This document shows positions 57,575-64,000 of a stretch of DNA of 64,000 nt, one piece after another. This stretch comes from Dipodascopsis uninucleata var. uninucleata (Eukaryota > Ascomycota > Lipomycetes > Lipomycetales > Lipomycetaceae), in assembly GCA_030568195.1 (NCBI GenBank), contig JAJLTO010000004.1:62001-126000 (forward strand). Reading direction: 5' to 3'. How positions within the stretch are numbered: the first letter of the stretch is position 1; each line of letters opens with the position of its first letter. Below the pieces are notes generated by a model. It did not search any database and was not told the DNA's origin. It was given only the letters and a program-made list of their open reading frames with translations. A program made the position numbers and the translations under genes.

Positions 57575-60500
57575 CTAATTGAAAATCATCTGAACTTCTC
57601 TTGCGATATCACCACTTTGAGCGATGATATCTCGGATAACAGCAGTACGATTCCATATCATTCTGCTTTGATAAGTGAGGTCAATCAAGGCAGAATTGAC
57701 TTGCTCCAATTGCTCAACAACAAAATCTTCTGTCATATGAGTAAGATCAGAATGAAATTTGTTGAGAAGATCATGATCTAATTGATATGGTTCATGTTCT
57801 TTTTCAGCAGTGCTTTCACCAACAGAATCCGCCAAAGATAAATCTGCCACCACCGCAGGCGAGATCGCTAAAAGCGGTTTCTCTTCTAAATTTGCTGAGG
57901 TGGTTAGCGCCATGGTCTGACTAACAGGTGACGTAGATGGCTCAAGATTCATCATAGAACCATTGGGCTGAGTCGCTGAATACTCTGTACTAGTTTTTTG
58001 TTCAATAATATCTTCCATGGGCCCATCTATCTCTATGATATTCTCGTGATTAAAACACTCAAGGGCTTTCTCTGTACCATTAATCTGGCCCAAAAGTCGA
58101 CTCTCAGTTGTAAGTCCATTTAAATCATTCGGTGGCTCTTGCAAGAGAGCTTCAATCTTTTCTTGTTTGCGCTTAAGCTTCTCATTATATCTTGCTGTTC
58201 TCTGCTTCTCTCTTTCTGCCATTCGTTCACAGTCTAACAAAAATTGCTGGTCTCCAATCTCGTCAACAGAGACTTGAACATTAGCATACATCTCAGAAGC
58301 TCGGACAATTTTATCCCTATCACCACTGGTATTGGCATCCTCCAGTATTTGGCTAATGTCTTGTAGATATTGCTTTGGTGTACAATAATAACCATTCCAG
58401 AGCCTTTCTTCAATTACATCAAGATCCATATTATAATATTTTTTGCCAGTACTCCGTTCTAAAATCATTTGGTCATCTGTTGCAACATATTCATATTGGA
58501 CGTTGGGATCGGGTCCGGCAGGATCAAATAAATGATATAATAGATCTTCATCAATTGCTGGCTTTCGAAACCGCTTATATCTTACTTTAAGCAAATCCAT
58601 AAGACCACTGAGCTTAATTTTCAAAAAGTTCTTTAGTCGTTTGTCTTTCTCCTCTTGAACTTTTAATTCGGCTGCGGTAGGCACATGCGGAGGAGGTAAT
58701 GGTGCTTTAGGAAGTACCTCTAGCTGGCGCTTGCGACGATTCTCTCTGTCTGGATAAGCTGTCGGAGGATTCGAAAGGTGCGTCACGAGCTCATTGAAGA
58801 ACTTATATCTATCATCATACCCAGGCCTCTTTAGCTCAAATCTATTTGCTTGAGAGAATCCAAAAAGTCCTTTAATTTCATGACTTAAATACTCAAATTC
58901 GCATTCGACAACGCCCAAAATTAAAATTTGATCAGTCGGCGATAAATTACGAACTAGTCCTACGAACGTAGTCCAAGCACTCGGGGTTAGTGTCTTGAAC
59001 CAAGATTCTATATTAGGAATATACACTACACTCGGCGTGTGTCTCTTAACTTCAACAAACATTTGAACGATGGCTGCCTCCATAGTACGAGTTGGGTCAC
59101 CCATTATGGTAGCAAGATCAAATGATTGTATGTGAAATCCCTCAAGATACTGTAATATAGCAGCACCAATATATTCCTGGCCCATTCCACCCGAACCAGA
59201 TATGAGCATTCGCGGTCGAAATATTCGCATTGATTCAAACTCTTGCATCATATTCTCTCTGGCAAACCCCTCGTCAGTAGACGTATCATCTTCATACATC
59301 GCCTCTTCAGCGATTGACAGTTTCTTCCTGCGAGGAATTAACTTATCAAGTGCATCTTTGATATCTTTCATTATTGGACCAAGTAACGGCTCCACACGCT
59401 TAGGAAGCGGTTGAGCATTGGACGCGTTCGATCTAGCTGACGATGGAATAATTTCTAAATATATAATAGATTAGATATTAGATATAACAACTAATGAGAT
59501 TTCAGCGACCTAAACTTACTTTTTAACGAAGTCATGAAATCACGAGGAGTTACTGTGATTGACGAAGGGTCAATCAGCAGCTTATCGTTGCTACTATATA
59601 TCTGAGGATATCGACGCTGAATGGCATTAATTGCGGATTCTGTACATAAAGCACGTAGATCTGCACCACCATATCCCTTTGTCAGTTCCGCAACATCAGA
59701 AATAAACTTATCAGAAAGTGGCGGCTCCCATTTCTTTGTATGTATTTCAATTATCTTCTTCCGAGCCTCTAAGTTGGGAAGAGGAAAATAGAATTCACGA
59801 TCAAAGCGACCTGGTCGTCGCAAGGCTGGATCAATTGAATCTGGGCGATTGGTAGCTCCTATCACTATGACTTGACCTCGATTGTCCATACCATCCATCA
59901 AAGCTAAGAGTGTCGATACAATAGAGGCATGGATTTGCTCTTGTTTTGACGAACGCACTGGAGCCAAACCATCAATCTCATCAAAAAATATAATACTTGG
60001 CTGTGTGTTTCTAGCTTCTTCAAACAATAAACGTAATTGCCTTTCTGCTTCTCCTACCCACTTAGAGAGAGCATCTGCACCTTTTCGCATATAAAATGAA
60101 ATTTTTCGTGTCTCTGTAGAACATGATGCAGCTAATGCTCTAGCTAATAGAGTTTTACCAGTACCAGGTGGACCATGAAATAGTACACCTCGAGGAGGCG
60201 TAATTTTGAACTTTTGGAAGACTTCTGGATACATAAGAGGGAGAGCTACCATTTCTTTAAGCTGATTGATTTGGTCGTCAAGGCCACCGACAGCATTGAA
60301 GTCAATATTCATATCCACGCCAAGAGGATCCGAGTCAGCGAGATTATTCTTTTTAACAAGCCCAAGACTTCCCGCAGGATTTGTAATCTGTTCTAGCTCT
60401 GCAGATGTCGGTGGTTTTGGCGGAGCATTAGAATTTTTCATACCTTCATCATCAGAGGAATCAGAATCTGCAGCGCCTCCAGCAGCCTGAAGCCCGCGAG

Positions 60501-61662
60501 GCTGAGTACCAAATATCGAATTGATTCCAGCACCTCCGAAGGGACCATACGTGGAATGTAGACGTCGTGTACCACTCGTTGTTCTGCGGCGAGACGCGGT
60601 AAAAGATTCTTCAGGCTGTTCTATTGGAGGAGGAGGCAAGATTTGATAATTTACCTCCCTGCGCGCTCGTAAATTCTTGCGGAGGGACTGCTGTGGCACC
60701 GGTTCAAGCTCCGCTAGCTCTTGCTCAAGTGTAAGAGGCTCGTCTTCATTGCTACTCTCTTGACGTTTCCGTGCTTGTGAAGAAGCACGTGTAGATCTTC
60801 TAAGTCCACTTCTAGTTCGCGTTCTAGTACCATACTCACTATCATCTGAGCCTTCTGACTCATCCTCAACAACAAAATTGTCGGTTCTCTTGTTTCGACT
60901 TTTCCGCTTGCCTGTGCTGCCATACTCTGACCCATCGTCATCCCCTTCACTGTCATCATCATCATCTACCTCACTGCTTTCATCTAGTTGAAACTCCTCG
61001 TCATCTGAAGAACCCTGATGCTTGTTGTAACTATTTTTGCGGCTACGGTCCATCTTTTGACTTTGCTGAATAAGCTGTTGTCGTATAGTACTGGCAGAGA
61101 GTCGCCGGGTCTCAGATTGCCCTCGATCTATATCTTCAACTTCATTTATCAATTTTCCTTGGTTATTTTGATTATTGTCTCCACTATCCTGTCCATCGTC
61201 TTGCTGTTGTCGAATCATAGCGCTTCTTCTTTGTAGAGCAGCACGTCTAGATTCTCGAGCCTGCTTGGCTGCTTGAACTTCTGCCATTTCCTCCGACTCT
61301 TCGAAAAAATCAGCTTCATCTTTCACTTCAGCAATATCATCGTCATGACCATCAGATTGCTGTCGGTTACGGAATCTTAACTTAACGCGCAAGTTTTTAC
61401 CATTATCGGCATCATGGTCTCCATCGACCGATTCACCATCCTCATTTTTATAGTCGACTTCTGCTGCAGCATTATCATCTAACTGAGGATCTTCTTCATC
61501 ATCAAAATCCTCGACAAAAGAACTCGTATCATCTTCGGCGTAATTTACTTTTTTTCGTGTTGCTCGTCTAGAATGGGGTGAATCGTCATCGCTGAATCCA
61601 CTTTCTCCATTATTATAGTGTTTTCGATTCGAGCTTGATCTTTTTCTTTTGCTTCCAGGCAT
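57575..61662 (-). CDS. YTA7: Bromodomain AAA-ATPase Yta7/ATAD2/Abo1
   Basis: Chromatin-bound hexameric AAA protein that handles histone H3-H4 and marks gene boundaries. Two exons, 61662-59520 and 59454-57575 (GTAAGT to TAG, phase 1), 1340 residues (yeast Yta7 1379). The N-terminal 440 residues are highly acidic with basic patches (KRKRSSSNRK, SDDDS, EVDDDDDSEGDDDG). AAA1 at about 455-700 is intact: GPPGTGKT at 497-504, IIFFDEID at 557-564, NRPDSIDPALRRPGRFD. AAA2 is degenerate as in the family (SGSGGMGQEY in place of Walker A). A bromodomain-like module at about 990-1115 has YYNMDLDVIEERLWNGYY and DANTSGDRDKIVRASEM. The C-terminus (to MIFN) is less conserved. Identification is secure. Confidence 0.95.
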
Positions 61663-63784
61663 TTGCCAACTTCGTATTCGGAGAAATTCAGTCTTATTAA
61701 AAATGTGTGATCTACCGAAAATTATACAATTGAGTTAGAATTAAGCAATTTATTCTAGTCGAAAGCCTCTTCAATGAGTAGAATGTTTGATGCTCCTCAG
61801 ACGATCCGATGCATTTATTGCTGGATAACTTCAAGCAATGAGCAAATAGACTAACTTCTTTCAAAGTTATAGTCTTTGATCCAATTCTCATAGAAAGAAA
61901 ACATTATCATCGTCTCAAACTTACTTTGCGTTGTGCACTACTCGCACTTATCTTCTCGGTCGCCTTGATGAAGGCAAGATCAAGTCTGGAAAAAGTGACT
62001 GTGAAGTATGTCAAGCTCCTTTCTACTTCGTGTCGACCGATCACTTGGAAAGCACACCTATCTCTTCACTAAAGAACGTTATACCTAAAAAGTATATGTA
62101 GATATATGCGTATATATATCTATATTTGTATGTGCGTATTAAATTAAATATCTGCTGTTGCTTTCTTCAAAAACTCAAGAATCAAAACAAATTACTGTCT
62201 CGTTGCTACAGCTATACATTCAAACCATATAATTATCGATATAGAATGGAATCCTTCATCAGACCCAAAATACGCAACCACCTATTCAGAATATCTTGTT
62301 ATTTTGCGATTGATTACTGTCAAGTAGTATGCGTTCTAACTATCGGAAAGTAAACGACATATCACTTCTGACTCTCCTGTAACAAAACAGGGTTAGGTCA
62401 AATGCGGACTATTAAGTGGAATGATTGCTAAACTGAGCTTTTGAACATCGCGATGTGTAAGATTCAGGCGTAGTGCTAATATAACATGTAGGAGGATAAT
62501 AACAACAAGAGAAAGTCTAAAGGGAAGATCTAGTGCGGAGCTTATATACTAAATGCTATACCGATCGATGAAAAATATCACAAGTCATAAGAAAGAAGGG
62601 AATGCCTGCATTATATACATTGCTTGTGAAAGAAACTTCTATCTCTAATACTGCAGTGTAATGCCAAATAGTTATATATTCTTCGTATTTAATAACGAAT
62701 ATTTGTATACCTCGTTTGATCTACCTTAATGTCACTATCGAGTCTGAAATTTACTGAACTTATCTAAGGCAACATAACTAGAAACGCTGACGGAAACTGT
62801 TACTGTTACTCGATTACAGGGTTATACGCTCATTATCTACACTGCTATAAGCCAAGTAACGCATACTTTTCAGCGACCAATTCTAAAGTCAACAATGGTT
62901 TGTAAAGCTAGTATTAAATTTGGGCGGAAACTAGGGATACATCTAGGTGAATTACAGAATTATGAGGCTTTTCTTACATTAGCTGCATTAGAATTTTATG
63001 AAGATTTAGTACCGTAAGACGGGAGTTACCTCCAGATGAGATGTGAAAGGTTGGTACAACACGGAAATACTTAAAGCCGTTATTGCAAAATATGGAACGA
63101 CTTATCATTATCGAAAAGATCCATAAATCGAGTATATGCAATATTAGCGAATTCATCCGATGGCTCAAAATGTTTTACTTGAAATAATGAATGGTATGAT
63201 ATAATTGAGAAGCTATCGAATTATTATAGCAGTAGTAACAATTAATAATAAAACTAATAATAACAATAAATAGACAATGATAATAATAAAAGAAGACGAA
63301 CTAATAATACTTGAAATAATATATCATAAATAAAATAATAGTAAACACGAGAATTGTGAACAATAATAACAGCATTTAGAACTTCGAACTAGAATAAATA
63401 TATAATAAAAAACGAGTTATAATAATAACATGAATATAAACCAAGAGCGCCTTCTCCATAGTCACCAAGAAACTAACAAAAGAAACAATGCTCTTTTTCT
63501 TTTATCTTATCTTCATCTTTTCTGCTTAAAGAAAAATTCAAAATAGTAATAGTAGCAGTAGCAGTAGTGGGAGTACCAAGACTGTAAGAAATAGTACTTA
63601 CACCACGAAATTAGCACCCCAATTTCCAGATAATACCGTCCAAAAGTGATCAACCTATTTCATATAAAACAAAAATCATAAAATAGAATTAAGAACGATA
63701 AAGCAGTCAAGAAAAAAGCAAAAAGAAAAACTAGTCATATCAAAAAAAGAAACTCAGCAATTTTTCCTTTTAAAGATCGATTCA
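61663..63784. other. YTA7 promoter and 3' flank of the edge gene
   Basis: About 2.1 kb, AT-rich, with no protein-like frame (62126 and 62974 are weak). The right part is dense in AAT/AAC and AGT trinucleotides, fitting a 3' untranslated region of the minus-strand gene at the edge. Confidence 0.45.
63220..63345. repeat. AAT/AAC-rich simple repeat
   Basis: Imperfect AAT, AAC and TAA units make up most of this stretch. A separate AGT/AGC run lies at 63543-63573. Non-coding. Confidence 0.55.
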
Positions 63785-64000
63785 TCATGAATAATAGTAC
63801 ACTGGGTAATTCTGCGGTGTCTGCAGTCTTGCAGAATTTGATACTTCATCAGAAGAAGGTTGGCCAGATGGTCCATGATAAATATGCCTACCATCCCGAG
63901 AATATTCAGGCATCAAAGATGCTGACTGCACCCCTAAAGATTGATATGCCGGATCAAGTCTTACAGGCTCAACATGGTCTCGCATTATTCGCAAGTTAGT
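63785..64000 (-). CDS. C-terminal end of an unidentified protein (partial)
   Basis: The minus-strand frame is open from the window edge to a TGA at 63785-63787, 71 codons: RIMRDHVEPVRLDPAYQSLG, then SLMPEYSRDGRHIYHGPSGQP and a Tyr-rich end (NYPVYYYS). The Pro/Ser/Tyr/Gln-rich composition suits the disordered tail of a transcription factor or signalling protein. The plus strand is also open here (ATG at 63787), but the minus reading looks more like protein and ends cleanly. No family is recognised. Confidence 0.5.
   Translation of the reverse strand, partial: TNLRIMRDHVEPVRLDPAYQSLGVQSASLMPEYSRDGRHIYHGPSGQPSSDEVSNSARLQTPQNYPVYYYS

Noticed and set aside
63787-63999. Plus-strand ATG frame at the right edge
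   Set aside because: The opposite strand reads more like a protein C-terminus and ends in a clean stop; both cannot be coding with equal likelihood.

Overview
This window looks like nuclear DNA from an ascomycete fungus. The genes are eukaryotic and fungal in character: UapA-type purine permease, Hal4 and Ssp1-type kinases, DUF3844 and DUF3295 proteins, a THI4 gene with a TPP riboswitch, fungal G-gamma, BCS1, YTA7 and eIF3a. Introns are short (roughly 50-370 nt), start with GTAAGT-like donors and carry CTAAC/TACTAAC-type branch sites. Many sit within the first few codons. I cannot name the genus; an early-diverging yeast or a Taphrinomycotina-like lineage would fit. I saw no tRNA, rRNA, CRISPR, insertion sequence, virus-like element or recognisable transposon.

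Layout. 1-7.3 kb: a PaiB-type FMN-binding reading frame interrupted by one stop (+), exosome subunit RRP4 (-), and a DUF3844 secretory-pathway membrane protein (-). 7.3-11.3 kb: no convincing gene. 11.3-18.7 kb: purine permease (+), primase large subunit PRI2 (-), mitochondrial BCS1 (+), and COPII GTPase SAR1 (-); PRI2 and BCS1 share a divergent promoter with two ACGCGT boxes. 18.7-23.3 kb: long gene-free stretch with a GC-rich island. 23.3-36.9 kb: acidic polyQ DUF3295 protein (+), kinase HAL4 (-), about 5 kb without a gene, CaMKK-like kinase SSP1 (-), and THI4 (-) with its riboswitch and leader-intron signals. 38.5-40.7 kb: TRAPP subunit BET5 (+) and a heterotrimeric G-protein gamma subunit (-). 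43.5-50.9 kb: a dense block of eIF3a (+), COP9 signalosome CSN1 (+), QRI7 (-) and MED11 (+). 51.5-56.7 kb: two paralogous Tra2-like RRM/SR proteins in convergent orientation. 57.5-61.7 kb: YTA7/ATAD2 chromatin AAA-ATPase (-). The right edge cuts the C-terminal end of an unidentified minus-strand gene.

The genes are mostly unrelated housekeeping functions (RNA decay, replication, translation, tRNA modification, vesicle traffic, chromatin, nutrient uptake), so this is an ordinary chromosomal segment rather than a cluster. Eight gene models (RRP4, SAR1, BET5, G-gamma, CSN1, MED11 and both SR paralogues) were assembled from several exons, some as short as 19-45 nt, by joining splice sites that keep phase and restore family sequence. 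The points most worth following up are the THI4 TPP riboswitch, the frame-breaking last intron of QRI7 (possible non-AG 3' splice site), the single stop in the PaiB homologue, the convergent SR paralogues with shared intron positions, and the CIIL prenylation box of the G-gamma subunit.
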